DNA of 44,210 nt from Thermoplasmatota archaeon (GCA_028279645.1 JANQNJ010000038.1:1-44210); one strand, 5' to 3'; shown: positions 1 through 8,138, counted from the first letter of the stretch. The notes: generated from the letters alone by a model not told the origin. Numbers and translations are program-made.

Positions 1-111
1 ATAGATCACTGCCACGACGCGTCGAGGGTCGTCGTCCTGATCGTCGAGCCTCTTCATGATCAGTCGGGTCGCCGCCTCGAAGCCGTCTATGAAATCCTCG
101 GTCATTACCAT
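1..111 (-). CDS. Partial small hypothetical protein (3' end beyond window)
   Basis: An open minus-strand frame begins at an ATG at 111 (a second in-frame ATG lies at 105) and runs off the left edge, giving at least 37 residues. The start MVMTEDF is followed by an acidic, helix-prone stretch rich in D, E and R. A GGAAGG ribosome binding site lies just before it, spaced better for the ATG at 105. It follows a 49-residue ORF by 12 bases, so the two are probably co-transcribed. I recognise no family. The reading frame is plausible; the function is unknown. Confidence 0.4.
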   Translation of the reverse strand, partial: MVMTEDFIDGFEAATRLIMKRLDDQDDDPRRVVAVIY

Positions 112-123
112 CGCCTTCCGATA

Positions 124-273
124 TCAGTAGTAGGGGTTCCTCTCCGCGATCAAGGCCTTCCGGGGAAGTGTCGTCGGGAGCGTCCCGTTGCTCATCTCAT
201 CCGCCAGCGTGTTCCTCCACACCATTATCCGCCTGTGGTTCTCGGGCCATCCATTGAATTCGGTATCACTCAT
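124..273 (-). CDS. Small hypothetical protein, 49 aa
   Basis: A complete short ORF of 49 residues opens with MSDTEFNGWPENHRR and ends in ERNPYY. An AAGGTGAT ribosome binding site sits about 5 nt before the ATG and overlaps the end of the upstream mini-ORF, which argues for translation in a shared transcript. The opening FNGW followed by an aromatic and basic stretch recalls small phage-type proteins that start with NGW, but the likeness is too short to assign a family. It lies in a group of three tiny minus-strand ORFs at the window edge, a typical accessory-gene pattern. Confidence 0.45.
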   Translation of the reverse strand: MSDTEFNGWPENHRRIMVWRNTLADEMSNGTLPTTLPRKALIAERNPYY

Positions 274-284
274 TATAATCACCT

Positions 285-383
285 TCACTCTATGACAGGG
301 AGGAGCCTGTTCCCGCAGAGCATATAGCGCTTCAGGGGCGTCAACCGGAAATCGAGGGCGTCGAAGTTCTTGTCGTTCACCAT
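285..383 (-). CDS. Small hypothetical protein, about 32 aa (start uncertain)
   Basis: The frame can be extended upstream to 542 (85 residues), but a TATA-like element on the minus strand near 476-487 would place the transcript start near 455, inside that longer frame. The ATG at 383 has a GGTGA motif about 7 nt before it and gives a 32-residue peptide, MVNDKNF to LLPVIE. Its stop overlaps the ribosome binding site of the next ORF, as expected in an operon. No family is recognised. It may be a real small gene or only a remnant. Confidence 0.3.
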   Translation of the reverse strand: MVNDKNFDALDFRLTPLKRYMLCGNRLLPVIE

Positions 384-900
384 GTTCATCACCGTTCTAG
401 GGAGATTCGGGGGCTTCTCTCTAAGTAGAACTACCGCCAGCGGGGTATAAAAGAAGGTTCGAACCGGAGTTGAACTCATATTTAAGCTTTGTGCTACGAG
501 ATCTTCACTATATGATTCTTTAAACGCATCTATTATGTGCATTTATTGGGTTTAGAGGCGGTTTTAGGATTGTTTAAGAGATGGATGATCGGCCTACCGA
601 TGATTCTTAAGAATTCCCTCTCTGAAAGCCCCCCACGCTTTTGCAAGGATTGGGTCTAAGAAAGAAGGGGAAAGATCCATGACATTAGATCCAAACTAGT
701 CCTCTTCGTCGAAATGATGATCAATGACACACTGTCCCCCATACATGATCTAGCGTCGGGGGGCCGTCACGGAAGGGTACCCCCCAGACAGCTTACAATG
801 CTCAATGCTCCCCAGGGTTTGAAATGCTAGCACCCACGCTTGAAGACCGTTGGCACCCAGCCAGCGGCGATCAAATATGAAAACAGGATGGGCCATTCGC
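384..900. other. Intergenic stretch with no convincing gene
   Basis: About 500 bp separate the left-edge small ORFs from the Usp-like gene. The only track-length frame (750-944, minus) overlaps the end of the Usp gene and looks unlike a protein of this genome. A TATA-like CTTAAATATG on the minus strand near 477-487 could serve the small ORFs. A short self-complementary piece, GGTTCGAACC, resembles a tRNA T-loop, but no matching acceptor or anticodon arms were found. I see nothing else supportable; decayed DNA is possible. Confidence 0.4.
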
Positions 901-1812
901 TCAGATAACAAGAACGTTCTTCCTGAAGGCCAATGAAATCTCATGGGTGTGATCGAACCGCGCCGCCCTGCTGGCGGCGCCCCTTGTCCTTCCTATTATC
1001 ATCAGGTCGGAATCCCTGACCCTGGGGATCTGGAGGACCGTGTCCATGGGATCGGTCATGATGTGGGCGTCAACATCTGGTCCGAGCTTCTTCTTCAGCG
1101 AGGAGAATAACCTGCGGGCCCTGACCTTGTGCTTTTCCGCCTCGGGGGACGGACCGATGAAGTAGATGACCGTGAGCTCTGCCTCGTATGAGGTAGCCAG
1201 TAATCTGGCGATCTCGGGAAGCCGGCTTACACGTGTCTCGTCGGAGAGGACGAGCGTGATCGAGGCGATGTCCTCTCCGGTCCGCTCCAGCCACAGTGGT
1301 ATTGCGGACTCTCTCAGGAGGCGCGAGCGGACCATCGGTCGCAGCTCGTCCTCCCATATCAGGACCTTGCCGCGGGACCGTCCGATCTCACGTCTTACGT
1401 TGCGGAAGGTCAGCTTGCGGAGGACGGTCTTGTCGTATCTGACATCGGCGTCGAATATCTCCTCCTCGGCGCGGAAGAGGTTCTGCTGGCACGTCTTCTC
1501 GTCGATCTCGTTGAGGGCCTTCTCCATCTGGTCCAGCTGATGATCGGTGAGGATGTACTCGGCCGTGCGCTTCATCGCCCTGGTGCCGGTCCGGTTCTGG
1601 GAATACAGGAAGTGGACCTCCATGTCGAACCGATGTACAAGGTCATGAAGCCTGCTCATTGCGCGGCAGGGATAATGTTCCGCGGAGATCGGGAGGACCA
1701 ACTGCTGGAGAGGGCCAGGGTCGAGCGCCGGAGGGACCGGCTCGGCCCCTTCCTCAGGTCCGTTGGCCTGTGCATCGGCGTCCGTCAACGGTATCTCGTG
1801 TGTCTCTCTCAT
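901..1812 (-). CDS. Universal stress protein-like, two-domain
   Basis: A 303-residue protein with an acidic, proline-rich first 35 residues, then two alpha/beta Usp-like halves (about 36-165 and 180-303). The second half shows the expected pattern: strand SITLVLSDE, helix, strand AELTVIYFIG, and near the end SDLMIIGRTRG, a variant of the Usp nucleotide-loop G-x2-G-x9-G-S/T, followed by a final strand NVLVI. Tandem Usp proteins often accompany membrane transporters. Here the gene follows the DASS transporter by 47 nt on the same strand and is the last gene of the sulfate cluster, so a role in modulating the transporter is a fair inference. Whether it binds ATP cannot be told, because the G-loop is divergent. 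Confidence 0.7.
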   Translation of the reverse strand: MRETHEIPLTDADAQANGPEEGAEPVPPALDPGPLQQLVLPISAEHYPCRAMSRLHDLVHRFDMEVHFLYSQNRTGTRAMKRTAEYILTDHQLDQMEKALNEIDEKTCQQNLFRAEEEIFDADVRYDKTVLRKLTFRNVRREIGRSRGKVLIWEDELRPMVRSRLLRESAIPLWLERTGEDIASITLVLSDETRVSRLPEIARLLATSYEAELTVIYFIGPSPEAEKHKVRARRLFSSLKKKLGPDVDAHIMTDPMDTVLQIPRVRDSDLMIIGRTRGAASRAARFDHTHEISLAFRKNVLVI

Positions 1813-1859
1813 GTCATCAATTCCGTCCCTTGGTCAGGCTCGGTCCGGGTGCACCCCGA

Positions 1860-3443
1860 TCAGCTTCCAAGGCCGATCATCTCCCAGTAAGTAACCGCCA
1901 CCAGGAATATAACACCTATGCAGGTGACTGTGGCGATGATACCCGCCTTGAGGAAGTCGCGGGTCGAAACATAGCCTGACGAATATACTATGGCATTGCC
2001 CGGAGTGGCGATGACGAATATGAACGCAAGGCCGCCGCTCAGGCTGATCACGAAGGATGCGACCAGCTCGGACATGCCGGCGCTTGCGAACATCGCGCCG
2101 CCGATGGGCAGAAGGGCCGCGACCGCGGCCGTGTTGCTCATCACGTTGGTGAGCAGGATCGTTATGATGATGGTGAGGAGGACCAGCATGTACGGATCTG
2201 ACCCGGCGACCTCGATGATGTTCTCCGAGAGCCATTCTGCGGCACCGGTGTTCTGAAGGCTGATGCCCAGGGTGATGGCACCTCCGTACAGGAGTATGAT
2301 ACCCCACTGCATCCTCCGTTCCACGTCCCTCCAGTCGAGGGTCTTTGTGATGAACAGCAGGATGCACCCGATGAGGGCGATGATCGCCACCGAGATGGTT
2401 GTGGATAGGAACACCCACATCAGGACGGTGATGGCCAGGATGAACAGGACCTTGATCTCGCCATGCGAGTAACCACCGAGCTGCTGTACCTCGGACTCTA
2501 GGATCACCTTGGCCCTGCTGATCTCCACCTTCTCCAGGGGGAAGACCCTGGTCAGGATGATCCATACCAGGGGAGCGCAGATCAGGACTATCGGCCAGGA
2601 GATATAGGTCCACTCCAGGAATGAGACCTCCTTGTCCAGGTGTTCGCTCAGGTATGCGATGGTCAGCGGGTTCCGCGCGCCGCCGATGATCGTTCCCAGG
2701 CTGCCGATGCTCGCACCGTAGGTTATCGAGAGGAGGCTGACCTTGGCGAAGTTGGACCTGCCGGGTTCGAGACCCATGGATATGATCAGGAGCATGGCGA
2801 TGGGAAGCAGGAGTATGACGACGCCGTGCTCCGGCATAAGGAACGGCATGAAGACGCTTAGAAGGAAGATCCCGAGGGTGAGCTTCGCCGGCGACCCCTC
2901 GAAGGTCTTTAGGATCTTCAATGCGAGCCGCTTGTGGGCGTTGTGCTTCTCTATAGCGACGGCGAGCATCAGGGCGCCGATGAGGAAGAAGACAGCGGAG
3001 TTGCCGAAGGATGCGAAGATCTCCTTCTCATACGGCGTTTCCGACGCGGTCTGGAGGAGCAGGGGCTGGAGCATGATGATGAGCAGGCCGGTGACCGCAA
3101 GTGGTACCGCTTCGGAGACCCATAGGATGACGGCCATCAGCAGGAGGCCGATGACGATCACTCCGTCGTTGGTCAGTCCGTCCGGTTTCTCTCCGTACCA
3201 TGAGATATAGATGGCGATGAGGAGGATGATCGTGGCCGTGACCATGCTGGCCAGCTGGAGGTTCCCGTAGCCTGGAACGAGCTTCCTGCCCGCACCGCCC
3301 TTGAAGATATAGCTCTCCTCTGATGCTTCCTCGTCCTCTGTGGAAGCCTGGTCTTCATCTTCGGTCTGACGTTCCTTGGCAGGATCGAGACCTTCCGGTG
3401 AACGTTTGCGGCGAACCCTCTCTGATCTCCCTTCTTCTGCCAT
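1860..3443 (-). CDS. DASS/SLC13 family sodium:anion symporter (probable sulfate importer)
   Basis: A 527-residue polytopic membrane protein with a charged cytoplasmic N-terminal tail of about 60 residues and then roughly 11-12 hydrophobic segments. The C-terminal half holds the family's SNT sodium/substrate motif in TNVMSNTAAVAALLP. The N-terminal half has the matching re-entrant region, GASIGSLGTIIGGARNP, in which the usual SNT is replaced. DASS proteins carry sulfate, phosphate or dicarboxylates with Na+. Placement 106 nt after APS kinase in the ATP sulfurylase cluster makes sulfate the likely substrate, by inference. The ATG at 3443 has an AGGGAAG ribosome binding site. The acidic tail is longer than in most bacterial members and might contact the Usp-like partner encoded next. 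Confidence 0.85.
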   Translation of the reverse strand: MAEEGRSERVRRKRSPEGLDPAKERQTEDEDQASTEDEEASEESYIFKGGAGRKLVPGYGNLQLASMVTATIILLIAIYISWYGEKPDGLTNDGVIVIGLLLMAVILWVSEAVPLAVTGLLIIMLQPLLLQTASETPYEKEIFASFGNSAVFFLIGALMLAVAIEKHNAHKRLALKILKTFEGSPAKLTLGIFLLSVFMPFLMPEHGVVILLLPIAMLLIISMGLEPGRSNFAKVSLLSITYGASIGSLGTIIGGARNPLTIAYLSEHLDKEVSFLEWTYISWPIVLICAPLVWIILTRVFPLEKVEISRAKVILESEVQQLGGYSHGEIKVLFILAITVLMWVFLSTTISVAIIALIGCILLFITKTLDWRDVERRMQWGIILLYGGAITLGISLQNTGAAEWLSENIIEVAGSDPYMLVLLTIIITILLTNVMSNTAAVAALLPIGGAMFASAGMSELVASFVISLSGGLAFIFVIATPGNAIVYSSGYVSTRDFLKAGIIATVTCIGVIFLVAVTYWEMIGLGS

Positions 3444-3549
3444 GTTCTTCCCTGCGAATCCTTATCACGGCTGTACCTAGCGCGCAGGTTCACCCTATCC
3501 GTTCAGTACGCCGTTCATAGCGGCCTTGCGAGCCGCCTATTGCCCTGCC

Positions 3550-4083
3550 TCAGACGAAGCCGGCGCCCTTGAGGTAGTCGAGGACCTTCTGGGTCGACTC
3601 CTCGACGGTCTCGGCCTCGGTATCGATGACGAGCTCGGGGCTCGGGGGCTCCTCGTAGGGGTCGTCGACGCCGGTGAAGTCCTTGATCTCGCCGGCGAAG
3701 GCCTTGGCGTACATCCCCTTCACATCGCGGCGGGCGCACTCCTCCACGGAGCACTTGGTGAAGACCTCCACGAAGGAGCTGTCCTCGCTGACCTCCTCCC
3801 TGGTCTGGTCGCGCCTGGCGATGTACGGCGAGACGAAGGTGCAGAGCACGATGACGCCGTTCCTCGATAGGAGCTTCGTCACGAAGGTCACGCGCTCGAT
3901 GTTCTTGTTCCTGTCCTCCTTGGAGAAGCCCAGGTCCCTGGTGAGGCCCTGCCGGACGATGTCGCCGTCGAGCCTCTCGACCCTGTGTCCCTCGTTCTTC
4001 AGGATGTCCGCTACCTTGTCCGCTACCGTGGTCTTCCCGCAGCAGGGAAGGCCGGTGAACCAAACTGTCACTCCGTTTTCCAT
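3550..4083 (-). CDS. cysC: Adenylylsulfate (APS) kinase
   Basis: A 177-residue protein, the usual size for free-standing APS kinase, which phosphorylates APS at the 3' position with ATP to give PAPS, the universal sulfate donor. The P-loop is GLPCCGKTT at residues 11-19, an unusual double-cysteine form of the common GLSGAGKS/T. It is followed by LDGDIVRQGLTRDLGF and SKEDRNKNIERV, which match the APS-binding DGD and R-x2-N-I-x-R motifs, and by a lid region with FVEVFTKCSVEECARRD. The ATG at 4083 has an AGGTGA ribosome binding site. It lies 37 nt after the phosphohydrolase gene. With ATP sulfurylase in the same cluster and no PAPS reductase in the window, its product may serve sulfotransferases. 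Confidence 0.95.
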   Translation of the reverse strand: MENGVTVWFTGLPCCGKTTVADKVADILKNEGHRVERLDGDIVRQGLTRDLGFSKEDRNKNIERVTFVTKLLSRNGVIVLCTFVSPYIARRDQTREEVSEDSSFVEVFTKCSVEECARRDVKGMYAKAFAGEIKDFTGVDDPYEEPPSPELVIDTEAETVEESTQKVLDYLKGAGFV

Positions 4084-4120
4084 GTCTTTTCACCTCTCTG
4101 GATCGTTATCTCGTTATCTC

Positions 4121-5515
4121 TCATTCCTTGAGAGGGATCGGTTCTCCCTCCATATCCTCCGGAACATCGATCCCCAGCCAAGTGAGTGCGGTGGGTGCGA
4201 TGTCCAGGATGTTCGCTCTTCGCTCCACCTCGCCGTCGAAGGCGGGGTTGTACAGGATGAAGATACCGTCCCAGTCGTGTACGGCATCGTCGGGGCCGGT
4301 GTCGTTCTCGAACAGGTACTTGGTCCCGTGGCCGATGGTGCCGGCGGCCCTCCAGTAGAGGTCGTCGAGGAATACCATCAGGTCGGGAGGAGCCCCGTTG
4401 CAGACCGGATAGATGTCCTCCGGCCTGTGTACGAAGGTCTTCCACTCCTCGCCGTTCGGGCCCCGGATGGCCTTTAGCTTCTCGATGAACTCGGTCCTGT
4501 AGGTCTCGAGCTCCTCCGGCTCTATGACGCCGGTGGCCTCGCGGCCCTTGACGTTGAAGAATATCCGGGAGTAGTAGCCGCCCCACCCCCACACCTTGGT
4601 CCGCTCCCAGTCGACGTTGAGCTTGGAGATGGACCTGACATCACCCTCCGGATGGGGCTCCTTGAGCACGAGGTAGCCCTGTTCGATGAGCCACTCGTTG
4701 ATACAGAAAGCGCCCTTCATCCTCTTGGCGCCGTGGTCGGACACGACCATGACCAGGGTGTCGTCGTCGGTCTGCTCCAGAAGCCTGCCGATCCATTCGT
4801 CCACGAACTTGAAGTAGTCGAGGATCGAGTCGGCGAACTTGTGGCCGGGCTCGTAGAGATGATGCTCGGTGTCGAAGTACTTCCAGTAGGCGTGCTCGAT
4901 CCTGTCGACGCCGATGCAGACGAACTTGGTGATATCCCAGTCGCCCTTCTTCATCAGATGCTCGACCACCTTGAACCTCTTGTCGGCCATCTCGGTCATC
5001 TCGTCGAGCAGGCCCTCCTTGTCCTCCACCCTGAAGGGGAGGTCGAAGATATACTCGCCCACGAGGTCCCTGATCTCCGCCCTGAGCCCGTCGGGATGGG
5101 CGAACCCTTCCGACTCGTCATCAGGCGTGATGATGCACGATACCATGTTCCCGTTGATCGGCTTGGCCGGATATGTCGGGGGAACGCCGACGATGTTGGC
5201 CCTGAGGCCGGACCGTCCGGCGATCTCCCAGTAGGTCGGCTCCTTTATGGAGAACGACGTGGGGATGGTGATATCCCTGTAATCGTTGTTCTTCCTGTGG
5301 CGGAACCCGTACAGTCCCAGCTTCCCCGGCGACTTCCCCGTCGACATGGCCATCCACGCAGGGATGGTGATAGGGGGGGTGATGCTCCTGAGGGGTCCGT
5401 GGACACCGTTCTCGAGCATGCGGGAAAGGTTCGGCAACTGGTCCCTGAACTGGTCGAAGACGAGCGCGGGCGGGGCCGCGTCGAGCCCTATGACAAGCAG
5501 TTTCCTTCTGGTCAT
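4121..5515 (-). CDS. Alkaline phosphatase superfamily phosphohydrolase/phosphodiesterase
   Basis: The start is placed at the ATG at 5515 (MTRRKLLVIGLDAAPP), where AAGGAG lies about 9-10 nt upstream; an earlier in-frame ATG at 5557 lacks support. The resulting 464 residues carry the metal-site pattern of this superfamily: D12 in VIGLDAAPP, a Thr nucleophile candidate near residue 50 in PPITIPAW, D-x3-H in GVDRIEHAYW near 204-208, SDHG near 260, and a late His in GHGTKY near 398. It belongs with the type I phosphodiesterase/nucleotide pyrophosphatase and predicted phosphomutase group. No signal peptide is evident, so it should be cytoplasmic. Its place between the DHH gene and cysC suggests a substrate in sulfur-nucleotide metabolism, such as APS, PAPS or a sulfate ester. 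The exact reaction is unknown. Confidence 0.8.
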   Translation of the reverse strand: MTRRKLLVIGLDAAPPALVFDQFRDQLPNLSRMLENGVHGPLRSITPPITIPAWMAMSTGKSPGKLGLYGFRHRKNNDYRDITIPTSFSIKEPTYWEIAGRSGLRANIVGVPPTYPAKPINGNMVSCIITPDDESEGFAHPDGLRAEIRDLVGEYIFDLPFRVEDKEGLLDEMTEMADKRFKVVEHLMKKGDWDITKFVCIGVDRIEHAYWKYFDTEHHLYEPGHKFADSILDYFKFVDEWIGRLLEQTDDDTLVMVVSDHGAKRMKGAFCINEWLIEQGYLVLKEPHPEGDVRSISKLNVDWERTKVWGWGGYYSRIFFNVKGREATGVIEPEELETYRTEFIEKLKAIRGPNGEEWKTFVHRPEDIYPVCNGAPPDLMVFLDDLYWRAAGTIGHGTKYLFENDTGPDDAVHDWDGIFILYNPAFDGEVERRANILDIAPTALTWLGIDVPEDMEGEPIPLKE

Positions 5516-5567
5516 CTGTGATCTCTCCTTTGATCTTATAACATGATCCTGATGCATCTTTCGATCC

Positions 5568-6626
5568 TCATCCCAGGCTGGCCTGGACCTTCGGGACCAG
5601 CTCGGACATGAACTCCTCGCGCTCCTCCTTGGGGACGACGGCGCCGAGGACCTCCTTCTTGCCGCCGGCGGAAGCGAGCCTTCCTTTGGCCCACTTGACG
5701 GCGTCGGTGAGATCGCCGTCGCCGGAGAGGCGTACGTAGACCTGGTCGTTGGGACCGGGCTTGCTGTTGTAGACGATGGAGGCCCCCTCGGTCCTGGACC
5801 AGGCGAGCTTACGGGTGACGGCGGAGATGATCTCCATACCGGTGTCCATCTCGAGCATCACTAGGCCGCTTCCGAGGTCCTTAAGGGGTCTTTCGAGCAC
5901 AGAGTCGATCTCGGCGTCGATCCTCTTCAGGTTCTCCGCCCACTGGCCGAAGGTCCTAACGTCGGAGAGGTCGGCGCCGCAGGGTTTGACGATGGACGGA
6001 GCGGCTGTGACGCCGCCCCGATCGCCCACCTTGTACGAGGAGTCGATCAGGTCGACGGCCGACTGGACCGTCTCCAGGTCCTCGCTGTGTTCATCCATGA
6101 CCCTCTGGACCTTGGCCCAGACCTCGGGGCTCTTCCTGAGCTTCTTGCCCAGGTCGCCGACGGCTCCGAGGACCGACAGGAGATCGAGCTCCCGGTCCAG
6201 ATACCTGCTGACCACGAACGTGGTCGCGGGGTTGTTGTCCTGGGAGTCGCCCTTCACGACCGGGTTGAGATGCTCCACCCGCGGATCCTCGATGAGGGGT
6301 CCTACGTGATGATCGAGGATCACGACCGAACCGGCCTGGTCCGCCATGAACAGGATGTCCCTCGGAGGGAACGACATGTCAACGACGATGACAAGGTCGT
6401 GGCCGCCCGATGCGATCTCCTCCCTTTCCGGATCGGTCAGGAAGAAGTTGCCCATGGGGGGCGTGAACCGCTTCGGCAGCGGGGTTCCGGTCGCCTCGAA
6501 CAGCTCCATCTCGACGATGGCCGCCGAACAGATGCCGTCAGTGTCCCAGTGGTGGACGAGCAGGGTGTTGCCGGCCGCCTTGACCTTCTCACGCAGTTCG
6601 TCCAGTGCCGGAGGTGCCAGGGTCAT
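5568..6626 (-). CDS. DHH-family phosphoesterase (candidate PAP phosphatase/nanoRNase)
   Basis: A 352-residue cytoplasmic protein with the DHH-superfamily Mn2+ motifs in order: HHWDTDG (D28, D30), VVDMS (D83), LDHH (D105-H107), and a fourth acidic site in GAVGD. The C-terminal part has a DHHA1-like substrate domain with a glycine-rich SAGGKKEVLGAVV. NrnA-type members hydrolyse short oligonucleotides and 3'-phosphoadenosine 5'-phosphate (PAP). Lying between ATP sulfurylase and APS kinase, it is a natural candidate for removing PAP left by sulfotransfer. AGGAGAG precedes the ATG at 6626 and the gene follows sat by 61 nt. Other DHH activities, such as cyclic dinucleotide hydrolysis, cannot be excluded. 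Confidence 0.8.
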   Translation of the reverse strand: MTLAPPALDELREKVKAAGNTLLVHHWDTDGICSAAIVEMELFEATGTPLPKRFTPPMGNFFLTDPEREEIASGGHDLVIVVDMSFPPRDILFMADQAGSVVILDHHVGPLIEDPRVEHLNPVVKGDSQDNNPATTFVVSRYLDRELDLLSVLGAVGDLGKKLRKSPEVWAKVQRVMDEHSEDLETVQSAVDLIDSSYKVGDRGGVTAAPSIVKPCGADLSDVRTFGQWAENLKRIDAEIDSVLERPLKDLGSGLVMLEMDTGMEIISAVTRKLAWSRTEGASIVYNSKPGPNDQVYVRLSGDGDLTDAVKWAKGRLASAGGKKEVLGAVVPKEEREEFMSELVPKVQASLG

Positions 6627-6687
6627 GATCGGTCTCTCCTAGGATGGATCGATGATCAGGAGATGATGTGGGGGGGTGTCGGTACCC

Positions 6688-7830
6688 TTACTGTACGAAG
6701 GGCACCTCTGCGGCCTTGATGACCTCGGCCACCTCGGCGCGCATCATCTCGGGCGGCGGTATCGCGCCCTCGTTCACGATCTTCCTGACCATTGTCCCGG
6801 CGAAGTTCGTTATCTTCTCGTCCGGGTGCGGGCAGGTCTTCTCGTTGACCACCGACATGCACGCATGGCAGTACTTGAACGACCTGAAGAAGAACGGCTT
6901 GATCTCCAGGTCTGCGAACTCGCTGAAGATCTCCTGGGCGGCGAACGGTTCGTAATAGTTGCCCACGCCGGCGTGGTCGCGGCCCACGATGAAATGGGTG
7001 CAGCCGAAGTTCTTCCTGATGATCGAGTGGTGGATGGCCTCCCTCGGGCCTGCATAGCGCATGACCATCTGGAGGGTGGAAAGGACCACGCGGTCCTTGG
7101 GATAGTAATGGTCGATGAGGGCGTCGTACGAGTCCAGGATGACCCTGTCGGTGAAATCGCCCTGCTTCTTCCTGCCGATCACCGGGTTGATCAGAAGGCC
7201 GTCGGTCATGGTAAGAGCGGTCTTCTGGAGGTACTCGTGGCCGACGTGCGGCGGGTTCCTGGTCTGGAACGCCACAACGGTCTCCCAGCCGCGCTCCTGG
7301 AAGAGCACCCTTGTCTCGGCCGGCTTGAGGTGATAGGTCGGGAACGGGGATTCCATCTCGTTGAGCAGCCATATCTCGCCCCCGAGGACGCGCTTTCCGT
7401 ACTCGTTGACAACGGCCACGCCGGGATGCTCCGGGTCCGTGGTACCGAAGACGGCCTGCGAATGGCGGGCCGGATCGAGCTCGAACTCCTCCTCGATCTT
7501 CATTACCGCCATGTTCCTGCCGTTGTGCCTCAGGATCAGGTCGTCGCCCTCGCCGGCGCTGACAGCGCCCTCCGGCACGGGCAGTATGATCGGGATGGTC
7601 CAGGGGACGTCGTTCTCCAGCCGCATGTGCTCGAGGACGTTGTCGTAGTCGTTCCTCGTCATGAAGCCGGTCAATGGACTGTAGTTCCCATCCGCGATGT
7701 TCTGAAGGTCGCTCGCGATATCGTTGTCGATATCGAAGACCGGGATGTCCTGGGGGTCGACAGCGAGCCGCTCCCTTGCCGGTCCTTCCATGTTCCTATC
7801 GATGAGTTCTCCGCCGTGTGGATTGATCAT
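6688..7830 (-). CDS. sat: Sulfate adenylyltransferase (ATP sulfurylase)
   Basis: A 380-residue monofunctional ATP sulfurylase, which makes APS and pyrophosphate from ATP and sulfate. Visible motifs are QTRNPPHVGHEY near residue 189 (the Q-x-R-N-P-x-H-x2-H active site), GRDHAG near 283, and FAGTMVR near the C-terminus. A CHAC...CPHP cluster before the last motif resembles the zinc site of some prokaryotic ATP sulfurylases. No APS kinase domain is fused; cysC is separate, three genes downstream. The ATG at 7830 has AAGGTGAT 6 nt upstream. It follows the RHH regulator gene by 41 nt, so the two probably share the promoter near 8126-8138. Confidence 0.96.
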   Translation of the reverse strand: MINPHGGELIDRNMEGPARERLAVDPQDIPVFDIDNDIASDLQNIADGNYSPLTGFMTRNDYDNVLEHMRLENDVPWTIPIILPVPEGAVSAGEGDDLILRHNGRNMAVMKIEEEFELDPARHSQAVFGTTDPEHPGVAVVNEYGKRVLGGEIWLLNEMESPFPTYHLKPAETRVLFQERGWETVVAFQTRNPPHVGHEYLQKTALTMTDGLLINPVIGRKKQGDFTDRVILDSYDALIDHYYPKDRVVLSTLQMVMRYAGPREAIHHSIIRKNFGCTHFIVGRDHAGVGNYYEPFAAQEIFSEFADLEIKPFFFRSFKYCHACMSVVNEKTCPHPDEKITNFAGTMVRKIVNEGAIPPPEMMRAEVAEVIKAAEVPFVQ

Positions 7831-7871
7831 GTTGTATCACCTTGATGTGAGAATGGGGTTCGTATTCGTGT

Positions 7872-8105
7872 TCAGTCCAGGTACCCCAGGGACCTGAGCC
7901 GTTCCTTGATCTTCTCCTCGTCCTCCTTGGAGAAGACATCCCCCTCGTCCTTGGGTTCGTCCTGGGAGATGACCTGCCTGAGAACATATGTGACATAGCT
8001 TGAGACGGAGTTGAAGCCCGTCCCGTCGATCCTCCCCTTGATCTTGTCGAACAGGGGCTTCGGGATCGATATGGTGCTATATTTCTTATCGCCATTATCG
8101 GTCAT
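7872..8105 (-). CDS. Ribbon-helix-helix (CopG-type) regulator of the sulfate cluster
   Basis: A 77-residue protein. Residues 8-52 fit the RHH fold: a short strand KKYSTISIPKPLF, helix A with FDKIKGRIDG, the turn GFNSVSSY, and helix B VTYVLRQVIS. RHH proteins bind DNA as dimers by inserting the beta ribbon in the major groove. The acidic and basic tail (about 53-77) may be an oligomerisation or ligand part. It is the first gene of the sat cluster. The TATA box at about 8126-8138 lies some 25 nt before the ATG, so the transcript may be nearly leaderless. TCATTA/TAATGA repeats directly upstream (8141-8172) are candidate operators, suggesting self-control and control of sulfate genes. Confidence 0.85.
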   Translation of the reverse strand: MTDNGDKKYSTISIPKPLFDKIKGRIDGTGFNSVSSYVTYVLRQVISQDEPKDEGDVFSKEDEEKIKERLRSLGYLD

Positions 8106-8125
8106 GATAATTAGATAAAACGGGT

Positions 8126-8138
8126 ATTATATATAGTT
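8126..8138 (-). promoter_or_regulatory. TATA box of the RHH-sat cluster
   Basis: The minus strand reads TATATATAATAC about 25 nt ahead of the RHH start codon. This fits an archaeal TATA element and a very short 5' leader. Confidence 0.6.

Noticed and set aside
430-500. A tRNA-like GGTTCGAACC with nearby GAGTTGAACTC, considered as a tRNA or integration-site remnant.
   Set aside because: No 7-bp acceptor stem, anticodon arm or D-arm can be built on either strand. The match is a short palindrome only.
750-944. A 64-residue minus-strand ORF considered as a transposase remnant.
   Set aside because: It overlaps the end of the Usp-like gene, has no ribosome site and no recognisable family pattern.
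1834-2613. Long minus-strand frame inside the transporter gene.
   Set aside because: It is a shadow of the DASS transporter: rich in H, R, G and P, without membrane segments.
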